The notes below the pieces were generated by a model. It was not told the DNA's origin. It did no database searches and worked only from the letters and a program-made list of their open reading frames with translations. Below, in pieces: positions 18,542 to 26,022 of a stretch of 64,000 nt of DNA. The translations under genes and the position numbers were made by a program. Source of the stretch: SIG603 sp964370775 (GTDB taxonomy: Bacteria; Bacillota; Clostridia; Oscillospirales; Acutalibacteraceae); NCBI GenBank assembly GCA_964370775.1, contig CAYJKT010000001.1, positions 62,001 through 126,000 on the forward strand, given 5' to 3'. The first letter of the stretch is position 1; every line of letters begins with the position of its first letter.

Positions 18542-19453
18542 CTAGCAATATTTTTTGATAGCTTTCTCTATTTTTTCTGCACAGTTATCAACTACTGTAC
18601 TGTGTTCTGGTTTTAAATTCATAAGAGGTGCACGTACCTTGCCTATATCTATGCCTTGTTTTACAAGAACAGCTTTAGCTACTGCATATAAACTCCCACA
18701 AGAAGCAAGTATATCGATAATCTCAATAATATCTTTTTGTATTTGAGCGGCTTTTTGTAAGTCGCTGTTTTTTATAGTTTCGTCTAATTTCAAAAACAAC
18801 TCAGGCATAACAGCATAAGTGCCGCCTATTCCACCGTCAGCTCCCATTACTCTACCTGCTAAGAATTGTTCATCAGGTCCGTTGAAAACTACAGTTTCAT
18901 CTCCACCTACATTTTTAAACACTTGCATGTCTACCGCAGGCATTGAAGTGTTTTTAATTCCTACAACTGTTGGAATTTCTAATGCTTTTTTGTACATATC
19001 AGGAGTTACAGTAACACCTGATAATTGAGGTATGTTATATGCTATAAAATCTGTGTTTGGCGCTGCACTCGCTATGTCTCTCCAGTAATCTAAAACACCT
19101 TGTTCAGGTAGTCTATAATAAATTGGAGGAATTGCAGAGATAGCTCTTACCCCTAAAGATTCAGCATGAGCAGCTAGCTCCATGCTATCTTTTGTGTTAG
19201 ATGCTGCTACGTGTGCAATAATAAGAAGTTTGTCCTCAGCAGCTTTAACTACACATTCAAGAACTAGCTTTCTTTCTTCTACATTGTGGTAGATACATTC
19301 ACCAGAAGAACCACCAACATAAACACCTTTTATACCTTTATTGATAAGGTATTTAGTGAATTCTGCTATTCTAACAGGACAGATGCTTCCTTCTTCATCA
19401 TAGCATGCATAAAATGCTGGAAACACACCATGATAGTCTTTGATACTTTTCAT
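18542..19453 (-). CDS. nanA: N-acetylneuraminate lyase
   Basis: It splits N-acetylneuraminate into ManNAc and pyruvate through a lysine Schiff base. The TIM-barrel signature GGSSGE lies near residue 45. The catalytic tyrosine sits in IAYNIPQLSG and the Schiff-base lysine in VGIKNTS. The length of about 303 aa fits the family. The ATG at 19453 has AAAGGG 8 nt upstream; a GTG three codons earlier overlaps the site. It is the first gene of the nan operon, directly behind the promoter with the operator-like repeats. Confidence 0.95.
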   Translation of the reverse strand: MKSIKDYHGVFPAFYACYDEEGSICPVRIAEFTKYLINKGIKGVYVGGSSGECIYHNVEERKLVLECVVKAAEDKLLIIAHVAASNTKDSMELAAHAESLGVRAISAIPPIYYRLPEQGVLDYWRDIASAAPNTDFIAYNIPQLSGVTVTPDMYKKALEIPTVVGIKNTSMPAVDMQVFKNVGGDETVVFNGPDEQFLAGRVMGADGGIGGTYAVMPELFLKLDETIKNSDLQKAAQIQKDIIEIIDILASCGSLYAVAKAVLVKQGIDIGKVRAPLMNLKPEHSTVVDNCAEKIEKAIKKYC

Positions 19454-19477
19454 TTCGATCACCCTTTCTCAATAAAA

Positions 19478-19532
19478 TGAAAATTAATTTCTTTTATTAG
19501 ATTAAGTATATCTTAAATGAAAGTAATTGTCA
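19478..19532. promoter_or_regulatory. Paired operator candidates for the RpiR regulator
   Basis: Site A (19518-19532, TGAAAGTAATTGTCA) covers part of the spacer and -35. Site B (19478-19492, TGAAAATTAATTTCT) lies just past the predicted start of nan transcription. The two start exactly 40 bp apart, near four helical turns, and each is an imperfect TGAAA-N5-TTTC type inverted repeat. RpiR-family sialic-acid regulators bind inverted repeats of this general kind, so repression by the divergent gene product is inferred. Confidence 0.55.
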
Positions 19533-19533
19533 A
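19505..19533 (-). promoter_or_regulatory. Promoter of the nan operon
   Basis: On the minus strand TTGACA (19528-19533), a 17-bp spacer and TATACT (19505-19510) make a near-consensus promoter. Two related TGAAA-based repeats overlap it, at 19518-19532 and 19478-19492. Confidence 0.85.
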
Positions 19534-19639
19534 TAGCAAATATAAATAAAATTATTAACATTAAAAACTAAATATGTGTAAATTATACATAAAATTCGCA
19601 AATGTATATGCTTTTGGGACATAATTAGTATTTTTTTAC

Positions 19640-19668
19640 TTGTGTTTTTAGTGCAAATATGTTATTAT
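19640..19668 (+). promoter_or_regulatory. Promoter of the RpiR regulator gene
   Basis: TTGTGT (19640-19645), a 17-bp spacer and TATTAT (19663-19668) precede the regulator gene by 26 bp, divergent from the nan promoter. Confidence 0.65.
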
Positions 19669-19694
19669 GACTTCTATAGTTACGGAGGTATAAA

Positions 19695-20549
19695 ATGAAT
19701 AGAACAGATTCAGATTTATCAAAAAAATTATTTTCATCTTTTCAAAATATGACTAAAAGAGAAAAAATTATTGCTGATTATATAATAATAGATGAGAATA
19801 ACGCTCAAACATTAACAATTACTGAACTAGCTGAAAGATGTGGAGTAGGTGAGGCTACAGTAACAAGATTTTGCAAAAAAATTGGGTATAGTGGTTACAA
19901 TGAATTTAAACTAGCACTTGCACAATCCTTGAATATTAATAGTGGTGGAGAGAAATCAAAAGAAATTCATCTTTATGATAAAAGCATAGTTTCCAATATT
20001 AGCTATCAAAATGCTATTAATGCAATAAAACGTACATATCAATTGCTCAGACAAGAAGATATAGACTATGCTGTTAAATTAATGTGCGAAAGTAAAAAAA
20101 TTTCTTGTATGGGTCAAGGAAGTTCACTTGTTATGGCTATGGAGATGTGGTCAAGGTTCTCAATTTTGACTAACAAATTTGTTTGTGTTCAAGATTTTGT
20201 TTATCAAGCAATTTCGGCAACAATGATGGATAAAAACGACTTAATTGTTTATTTATCTTATTCTGGTTCAACTACGGAATGTATCGAAGTTCTAAAAGAA
20301 GCTAAGAAAAAAAATGTAAAGATTATTTTAATGACGGGTCATGTGAAAAGTCCTGCAACAAAATATGCAGATGTTATTTTGGTGTCCGGAGTTGAAGAAA
20401 GTCCGTTAAATCAGGGTGCTGTTACCACGAGAATTTCGTTTCTAGCAATGATTGATGTGTTGTTTAATGAGTATTACAATATTGATGTTAATACAAATAA
20501 TGAACGCACTGAAACATCACTAAAAACTACACACAAAAGAATGTTATAG
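19695..20549 (+). CDS. RpiR/MurR-family transcriptional regulator
   Basis: A 284-aa regulator with an N-terminal helix-turn-helix of the RpiR type (TITELAERCGVGEATVTRFCKKIGYSG in context, residues about 37-65). A C-terminal SIS sugar-phosphate domain follows (near 125-250, with LIVYLSYSGSTTECIEVL). The start has a clear GGAGG. It is divergent from nanA and is the obvious candidate to control the nan operon, probably sensing ManNAc-6-phosphate or another phosphosugar, as its relatives do. The effector is inferred. A Gfo/Idh gene follows after 54 nt. Confidence 0.92.
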   Translation: MNRTDSDLSKKLFSSFQNMTKREKIIADYIIIDENNAQTLTITELAERCGVGEATVTRFCKKIGYSGYNEFKLALAQSLNINSGGEKSKEIHLYDKSIVSNISYQNAINAIKRTYQLLRQEDIDYAVKLMCESKKISCMGQGSSLVMAMEMWSRFSILTNKFVCVQDFVYQAISATMMDKNDLIVYLSYSGSTTECIEVLKEAKKKNVKIILMTGHVKSPATKYADVILVSGVEESPLNQGAVTTRISFLAMIDVLFNEYYNIDVNTNNERTETSLKTTHKRML

Positions 20550-20603
20550 ATTTAAAAAACTAAACGTTATTTATATTATATGTATTTAGAAAGGGTTATC
20601 GAC

Positions 20604-21674
20604 ATGAAAAAATATGCAGTAATCGGCACAGGACATTTTGGATCAGAATTTGCAAGAACAATAGACGAAAGTAGAAATTGCGAGCTCGCTTTAGTATACA
20701 GTCCTTCTTCTACTAGTGAAAAATTAGCGCTAGAACTAAACTGTAAATATACACATAATATTGATGATGTATTAAACGATACTACTATAGAAGCAGTTGT
20801 TGTGGCGTCTCCAAACTATATGCACTATGAACATGTAATGAAATGTGCAAAAGCTAAAAAACATATATATTGCGAGAAACCTTTTGCGTTAAATACAGAA
20901 CAAGCTAAAGAAATGATTGAAGCGTGTAAACAAGAGAATGTCACTCTAATGGTAGGGCATATTATGCATTTTTATGATGGTATTCACATGGTTAAAGATA
21001 TGGTAGAAAATGGAGACATGGGCGATATATTAAATATCCATGTTGAGAGAACTGGGTGGGAAGATAAAAAAGACAGCGTTAGCTGGAAGAAGATGCAGGA
21101 TAAATCTGGTGGACACCTGTTTCATCATATTCACGAGATTGATATTGTTCAATGGTTGTTAGGTTTGCCGAGTAAAGTATATGCAGTAGGTGGAAATCTT
21201 GCGCATAATGAAGCTGGATTTGGAGACGAAGATGATGTGATTTTGATTACGTTATCATTCCAGAGTGGTGCGTTTGCAACCTTGCAGTATGGTTCAGGTT
21301 TTAGAATGTCTAATCATATAATAAGGGTTAACGGAAGTAAAAAAGGTGCATTGATAGATTTTTCGTTAGCTAAAGTTACAGTGAAATCTGATGACGGAGT
21401 CAAAGAATTCCCACTATTTAGCGATGAAGATAGCCAGAATTCTATTTTAGGTTTATTTAAGAAAGCAGATGCTGGTATTGTGTACGGAAGTCCAGATAAT
21501 AGACCGATAGCGTATATAAAAAATAACTTGCAAAAAGAGTTTAACATGTTTGCAAATGTGGTAGAGGGAATGGACATTCCAAAAGAATATGCTGACTTAT
21601 TTAATGGAACTTCGGCGTATAATTCAGTAAATATTGCAGAATCTTGTATACAATCTATTAATAGGAATAAATAA
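20604..21674 (+). CDS. Gfo/Idh/MocA-family NAD(P)-dependent oxidoreductase
   Basis: A 356-aa protein with an N-terminal Rossmann fold (AVIGTGHFGSEFA) and the family lysine motif CEKPFALN near residue 100. A histidine-rich active-site segment GGHLFHHIHEIDIVQW follows. The ATG at 20604 has GAAAGGG 8 nt upstream, and the earlier ATG at 20580 lacks a site. Its position behind the nan regulator suggests a role in sialic acid use. Members of this superfamily in gut bacteria (R. gnavus NanOx, E. coli YjhC/NanX) convert 2,7-anhydro-Neu5Ac to Neu5Ac, so that is my leading guess. A dehydrogenase for another sugar remains possible. Confidence 0.85.
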   Translation: MKKYAVIGTGHFGSEFARTIDESRNCELALVYSPSSTSEKLALELNCKYTHNIDDVLNDTTIEAVVVASPNYMHYEHVMKCAKAKKHIYCEKPFALNTEQAKEMIEACKQENVTLMVGHIMHFYDGIHMVKDMVENGDMGDILNIHVERTGWEDKKDSVSWKKMQDKSGGHLFHHIHEIDIVQWLLGLPSKVYAVGGNLAHNEAGFGDEDDVILITLSFQSGAFATLQYGSGFRMSNHIIRVNGSKKGALIDFSLAKVTVKSDDGVKEFPLFSDEDSQNSILGLFKKADAGIVYGSPDNRPIAYIKNNLQKEFNMFANVVEGMDIPKEYADLFNGTSAYNSVNIAESCIQSINRNK

Positions 21675-21681
21675 TAATGTG

Positions 21682-21716
21682 ATTAGTCGTAGGCTTATAA
21701 GTCCACGGCTAATTTT
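21682..21716 (+). terminator. Terminator after the oxidoreductase gene
   Basis: ATTAGTCGTAGG pairs with CCACGGCTAAT (one bulge and one G-U) around a short loop and runs into TTTTATTTTA. It closes the rpiR-oxidoreductase unit. Confidence 0.75.
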
Positions 21717-21751
21717 ATTTTAGGACTATAATAAGTAGGTTAGTAAATATA

Positions 21752-21780
21752 TTGACATTTGGGTGATAAAATAGTAAACT
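21752..21780 (+). promoter_or_regulatory. Promoter of the Wzz-like gene
   Basis: TTGACA (21752-21757), a 17-bp spacer and TAAACT (21775-21780) stand 46 bp before the ATG at 21826. Confidence 0.75.
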
Positions 21781-21825
21781 AATAATATCTGTAAACATAA
21801 AAATTTGATATATATTGGAGGAAAT

Positions 21826-23235
21826 ATGAATAGGAATACTATAAATTTGAAGAATGTAGTAGTACATTCGCTTATTAATTGGAAAATGTGGGTGATTATG
21901 GGAGTGGTATTTGCTCTAGTTTGCACATATTTTCAGTATGATAGATATACTTATGTGATGAACTATAATGCAAATTTACCTCAAGTAACTGATACAGAAG
22001 AATTACCGACTGAACCCTTAAGCCCACAAGATTATGAATCTTATGCTGAATATCTAGATACCAAAGCAACTTTGGAGACAGAGATTGCGGCACTTAATAC
22101 ATCAATTGCGACTCAAGAAGAATATCTTAGAGATAGTATATATATAAATATGGATGCAAATAGCGTATATGAATCTGCTATGAATATCCCTATAGTAGGT
22201 GTGGAGTCTGAAACTGGGATAGCACAGTTAGCAAGAGAGTATACTGCCACATTTGCGTATGGTGATTATTATGATAGAGTTAATACTGAATTTGAATTAA
22301 ACTCTAATGTTAGATATGTAAAAGAACTTACATCAATTGGAGCTAATGCAGAGCAACAATCTATAACACTTGTAGTTAGAACAAATGATGAAGAGCTGAA
22401 TGAGAAAATTATGCTTCTTGCAATTGAATATATTAAAGAAGAGTATGAAGATATTTCAGAAAATATTATTGAACATACATTGCATTTTGGTGATATTATA
22501 ACTAATAATATAGTATTCCCAACACTTCAAACAGCGCAAGCAGATAAAGCTAACTTGCTTACTACCGATAAAAACTCATTATTATCAAAACAACAACAGC
22601 TAGAGATACTTTCACCTCCTGAACCTACTGAAGACGAAGACGATGAAGATGAAGAAGAGGTGGTAGACCCAACAATACCGCTAACTTTTAGCAGAAGAAC
22701 AGCACTGGTTTTAATAGTTGCAGCAGGTATAGGCGGAGTGTTATTCTGGGTTGTTTGTGTGTTAGTATATATGATTATTACTAACAAACTTACTGACGAG
22801 CAATATGTTTCAAGAGAAAACGATATGCAAATTTTGGTTAAAAAACCATATATTGCAAATAAAGCAAATATTATAGATAAAAATATCTATAGAGTATTGA
22901 ATAAAACTTCTATTAAAAATAACAATGAATTTTTTGATTATATAAGCAACTATATAAATAATGTTTATAGTTCAGAAACACGAATTCATCTTACTGGGTC
23001 TGTGAAAACAAAGGAACTAGAAGGTATTATGAATAACTTGAAGTTGAAAAATGGAATTGAAGTTACTTATGGTTCTTGTGTAATGGAAAATGCAAAATCA
23101 TTACAGTTAACTTGCGAGGCAGATAAAGTAGTATTAGTTGAAAAAATGTATAAAAGCTCTGCAACAAAATTAGATGATGAGATTAAGTTCATTAATAATA
23201 TAGGCAAACACATAGACGGAGTTATACTAATATAA
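21826..23235 (+). CDS. Wzz/chain-length-determinant-like membrane protein with degenerate kinase-like tail
   Basis: A 469-aa protein with two transmembrane helices, near residues 20-38 and 290-315. They bracket a large outer domain with coiled-coil character and an acidic patch (EDEDDEDEEE) just before helix 2. This is the layout of Wzz/CpsC polysaccharide co-polymerases. The cytosolic tail of about 150 residues resembles a tyrosine autokinase domain in its last part (DKVVLVEKMYKSSATKLDDEI, then HIDGVILI). No Walker A lysine motif can be found where it should be (RIHLTGSVKTKELEG). The gene has its own promoter and terminator and no glycosyltransferase neighbour. The start at 21826 follows GGAGG. 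Its role is unknown. Confidence 0.65.
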   Translation: MNRNTINLKNVVVHSLINWKMWVIMGVVFALVCTYFQYDRYTYVMNYNANLPQVTDTEELPTEPLSPQDYESYAEYLDTKATLETEIAALNTSIATQEEYLRDSIYINMDANSVYESAMNIPIVGVESETGIAQLAREYTATFAYGDYYDRVNTEFELNSNVRYVKELTSIGANAEQQSITLVVRTNDEELNEKIMLLAIEYIKEEYEDISENIIEHTLHFGDIITNNIVFPTLQTAQADKANLLTTDKNSLLSKQQQLEILSPPEPTEDEDDEDEEEVVDPTIPLTFSRRTALVLIVAAGIGGVLFWVVCVLVYMIITNKLTDEQYVSRENDMQILVKKPYIANKANIIDKNIYRVLNKTSIKNNNEFFDYISNYINNVYSSETRIHLTGSVKTKELEGIMNNLKLKNGIEVTYGSCVMENAKSLQLTCEADKVVLVEKMYKSSATKLDDEIKFINNIGKHIDGVILI

Positions 23236-23245
23236 AGTATAAATG

Positions 23246-23276
23246 AAAGCGGTAGTGCAAAAGCACTGCCGTTTTT
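23246..23276 (+). terminator. Intrinsic terminator of the Wzz-like gene
   Basis: CGGTAGTGC/GCACTGCCG (9 bp with one G-U) with an AAAA loop is followed by TTTTT. Confidence 0.88.
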
Positions 23277-23672
23277 ACATGTAGAGATAAAATTAAATAA
23301 GATATGTTACGGAAATGAAATAATTAATACTAAAATCATCACAAAATTAAAAATAAAATATCAAAGATATATATAAGTTTCATTAAATGTAGTAAATAGA
23401 TGCTTGAACAGTATAAATTAAACTAAAAATTAAGTGAACAATATGTGAATAATAGTGGAATGTAAGTTAAAAATATTAATAGAATTAAAGGGTGATATGT
23501 ATTTTATGTAAATAATATGCTGGAAAATTCAATATGAATAAATTGAATAAAGATACACACAACGATTAACACTGGTATGATTGGCTTATTTGTAGATTAT
23601 TTCAGCGTTAATACAATATGCACAAATTAGTTATAGTATTTTTGAAACTATTATTTAAAATTGAATTGATCC
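23277..23672. other. AT-rich intergenic region without visible gene
   Basis: About 400 bp of very AT-rich DNA lie before the second sugar locus. I found no open frame with a ribosome binding site and no convincing RNA fold. It may hold upstream promoter elements or distant operator sites for the strong promoter at 23673-23701. Confidence 0.5.
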
Positions 23673-23813
23673 TTGACATTGTATGTGAAATATGATATAC
23701 TCATTTCAAGTTAAACGTTATTATTTGTGAGTTATTTCACGGCTGTAATAAAATAGTTTAATAACGTAATATTTCTTGCAATAAATAGATAAGAGAGAGA
23801 GTGTGATTTCTGA
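23673..23813 (+). promoter_or_regulatory. Promoter and leader of the second sugar-uptake locus, with two inverted repeats
   Basis: TTGACA (23673-23678), a 17-bp spacer and TATACT (23696-23701) form a near-consensus promoter. An inverted repeat TGAAAT (23686-23691) and ATTTCA (23703-23708) surrounds the -10 and could be an operator. Further down, ACGTTATTA (23715-23723) and TAATAACGT (23759-23767) form a second, 9-bp inverted repeat around a 35-nt spacer in the leader. The leader is about 105 nt. A TAAACGTTATT word also occurs at 20559-20569, before the oxidoreductase gene. Confidence 0.7.
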
Positions 23814-24758
23814 ATGAAACAAGTAGTGTCCGCAGAAGAGAAAGCAAAAAGTAGAGCGTATACGAACAGACTTATGCGCCAAAACTGGGTATTGTACTTA
23901 TTTTTGTTACCGGCAACTGTTTACATAATTATTTTTATGTACGTTCCAATGCCAGGTATCCAATTAGCATTTAAAGACTTTGATTCCCAATTAGGTATTT
24001 GGGGTAGCGAATGGATAGGCTTTGAATGGTTTGAAGAATTTCTTACATCACCTAGATTTGGTGATATTTTCATCAACACAATCACTATCAGCTTATATTC
24101 ATTAATAGCTGGTTTCCCTATTCCAATCATATTAGCTTTATTGCTAAACTGTGTAAGGGCGACTAAGTTTAAACGTTTGGTTCAAACAGCTACATATTTA
24201 CCACACTTTATCTCAGTGGTTGTTCTTGTTGGTATGTTAAGTGTTTTCTTAAGTCCAAGATCAGGCTGGATTACAACAATGCTTGAGCCAATTCTTGGTG
24301 AAAGAGTTTACTTCCTAGGTGAACCTTCAATGTTCCAAGACATTTACGTTTGGTCTGGTGTATGGCAAAATGCTGGTTGGGGGTCTATCATCTACCTAGC
24401 AGCACTTGCAGGTGTTAGCCCAGAACTTCACGAAGCTGCACTTATCGAAGGTGCTAACAGAGTAAAAAGAATTTGGTACATAGATTTACCAGTTATCGTT
24501 CCTACAATGGTTATTCTACTTGTTCTTAACTGTGGTTCTATTATGAACGTTGGTTTTGAAAAAGTATTGCTTTTACAAAATGACTTACTTGGCGACTCAG
24601 CAGAGGTTATCTCTACGTATGTTTACAAACTAGGTTTAAGACAAGCTCAATACGACTACTCAACTGCGATTGGTCTATTCAACAACGTTATTAACTTCAC
24701 CATTTTACTTATAGCTAACAGAACAGCTAAAGTATTATCTGGTTCTAGTTTGTGGTAA
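23814..24758 (+). CDS. CUT1 ABC permease, LplB type (second locus)
   Basis: A 314-aa inner-membrane permease with about six helices. The segment YVPMPGIQLAFKDFD after helix 1 and the EAA loop LHEAALIEGANRVKRIWYI, followed by DLPVIVPT, mark the LplB family. It heads an operon whose gene order (two permeases, then receptors and enzymes) parallels the nan importer. It is about as similar to the nan permease as one family member to another, so the loci are not recent copies. There is no local ATPase. Confidence 0.93.
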   Translation: MKQVVSAEEKAKSRAYTNRLMRQNWVLYLFLLPATVYIIIFMYVPMPGIQLAFKDFDSQLGIWGSEWIGFEWFEEFLTSPRFGDIFINTITISLYSLIAGFPIPIILALLLNCVRATKFKRLVQTATYLPHFISVVVLVGMLSVFLSPRSGWITTMLEPILGERVYFLGEPSMFQDIYVWSGVWQNAGWGSIIYLAALAGVSPELHEAALIEGANRVKRIWYIDLPVIVPTMVILLVLNCGSIMNVGFEKVLLLQNDLLGDSAEVISTYVYKLGLRQAQYDYSTAIGLFNNVINFTILLIANRTAKVLSGSSLW

Positions 24759-24776
24759 GAAAGGAGATAAAGAATA

Positions 24777-25727
24777 ATGAATAATGTAAATGCGATGCAA
24801 AACAAAGCGGTAACTGAGCCGAAAATTGTTTCAAATAAAATTAAAGACCCTACAGCAGACAAAGTTTTTTACGTAATAAACTATGTGGTATTAGCTATAG
24901 CTCTACTTTTAGTTCTTTATCCTTGTTATTTTGTTGTTATAGCTTCTGTTAGTGACCCTACAGTAGTTAACAGTGGTAAAATTCTTCTTTATCCAGAAGG
25001 CTTCAATACTTTGGGTTATCAAAGGGTTTTTGAGGACATGGATATCTGGATAGGTTACGGCAACACAATTATATATACAGTTTTTGGTACACTTCTTGGT
25101 GTTTCAGTATGTATACTTGCAGGTTATGCTCTTTCAAGAAAAGACTTACCTCACAGAAATAAATTTATGGGTGTGTTCGTTTTCACAATGTATTTCAGTG
25201 GTGGTCTAATTCCTTTCTACATGTTAGTTCAAGATTTAAACTTAGGTGATACACGTTTAGTTCTAATTATTTTAGGTGCTACATCAGTTTATAACATCAT
25301 CATTAGCCGTTCTTTCTTTGCTTCAACAATTCCACAAGAATTACAAGAAGCTGCATTTATTGATGGTTGTGGAAATGCACGTTTCTTCGGTAGTGTTGTT
25401 CTACCGTTGTCAAAGCCAATTATAGCTGTTATCACACTTTACATGGCAGTTGGTAAATGGAACGAATACTTCAATGCTTTAATCTTTATTAGAGACGGAG
25501 ATAAAGCTCCTCTACAAATTGTTTTAAGAGACAAACTTTTAGCTGTATCCACAGTTTCAACTGACTCAATGGTTACAGACCCAGCAGCTCTTGAAATGCT
25601 ACAAACAATGGCAGAGGTTATGAAATATGCAACAATTATCGTTGCTACTCTACCAATCCTATTAATTTACCCATTCATTCAAAAATACTTTGCACAAGGT
25701 GTTATGATTGGTTCAATTAAAGGCTAA
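24777..25727 (+). CDS. CUT1 ABC permease, YtcP/LplC type (second locus)
   Basis: A 316-aa permease partner of the preceding gene, 18 nt downstream with an AAAGGAG site. The EAA loop reads LQEAAFIDGCGNARFFGSVV, followed by LPLSKPI, and the C-terminus FIQKYFAQGVMIGSIKG is typical of the branch. A hydrophilic N-terminal extension of about 35 residues precedes helix 1. It carries sugar oligomers delivered by one or more of the three receptor lipoproteins encoded next. Confidence 0.93.
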   Translation: MNNVNAMQNKAVTEPKIVSNKIKDPTADKVFYVINYVVLAIALLLVLYPCYFVVIASVSDPTVVNSGKILLYPEGFNTLGYQRVFEDMDIWIGYGNTIIYTVFGTLLGVSVCILAGYALSRKDLPHRNKFMGVFVFTMYFSGGLIPFYMLVQDLNLGDTRLVLIILGATSVYNIIISRSFFASTIPQELQEAAFIDGCGNARFFGSVVLPLSKPIIAVITLYMAVGKWNEYFNALIFIRDGDKAPLQIVLRDKLLAVSTVSTDSMVTDPAALEMLQTMAEVMKYATIIVATLPILLIYPFIQKYFAQGVMIGSIKG

Positions 25728-25748
25728 TTAAGTTATAATTTTCTGTGA

Positions 25749-25782
25749 ATATAGATTTAAGTGTAAAAGCTTAAATCTATAT
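25749..25782 (+). other. Intercistronic 13-bp hairpin after the permease genes
   Basis: A perfect inverted repeat ATATAGATTTAAG/CTTAAATCTATAT with an 8-nt loop begins 21 nt after the permease stop. It has no T-run. It may protect the 3' end of the permease mRNA or mark a processing site that uncouples receptor from permease expression. Confidence 0.6.
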
Positions 25783-25837
25783 CATAGATATTAACCGACA
25801 AATTTCTATATTATCTTATAGTATACTAGTCAAGCTA

Positions 25838-25890
25838 AGTACATTCCCTGTAGGTGTGCTCCACAAAATGTGGCAATTATTACAGACCAA
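25838..25890 (+). ncRNA. Leader RNA element, copy 1 (hairpin plus loop pseudoknot)
   Basis: Stem AGTACA (25838-25843) pairs with TGTGCT (25855-25860, one G-U) around the loop TTCCCTGTAGG. An extra hairpin CCACA/TGTGG (25861-25873) follows. TTACAG (25880-25885) can then pair with CTGTAG in the loop, and the invariant ACCAA follows. It lies 133 nt before the first receptor gene. Loop and downstream strand are identical in copies 2 and 3, while the stem differs with pairing kept. Confidence 0.65.
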
Positions 25891-26022
25891 ACTAAAATAT
25901 ATTTACTTTAGTAAAAACAGCATAAACATACCAATATTTTTGTAATATCATTCGCTTTTAAAAAGTTATCTTAAAACCGTACTGCACGGTTTAGAAATAT
26001 TCAAAAACGAAAGGAAAACACT

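Noticed and set aside
25796..25827. Promoter just before leader RNA copy 1 (TATACT at 25822)
   Set aside because: No acceptable -35 lies 15-19 bp upstream, so a separate promoter cannot be claimed.
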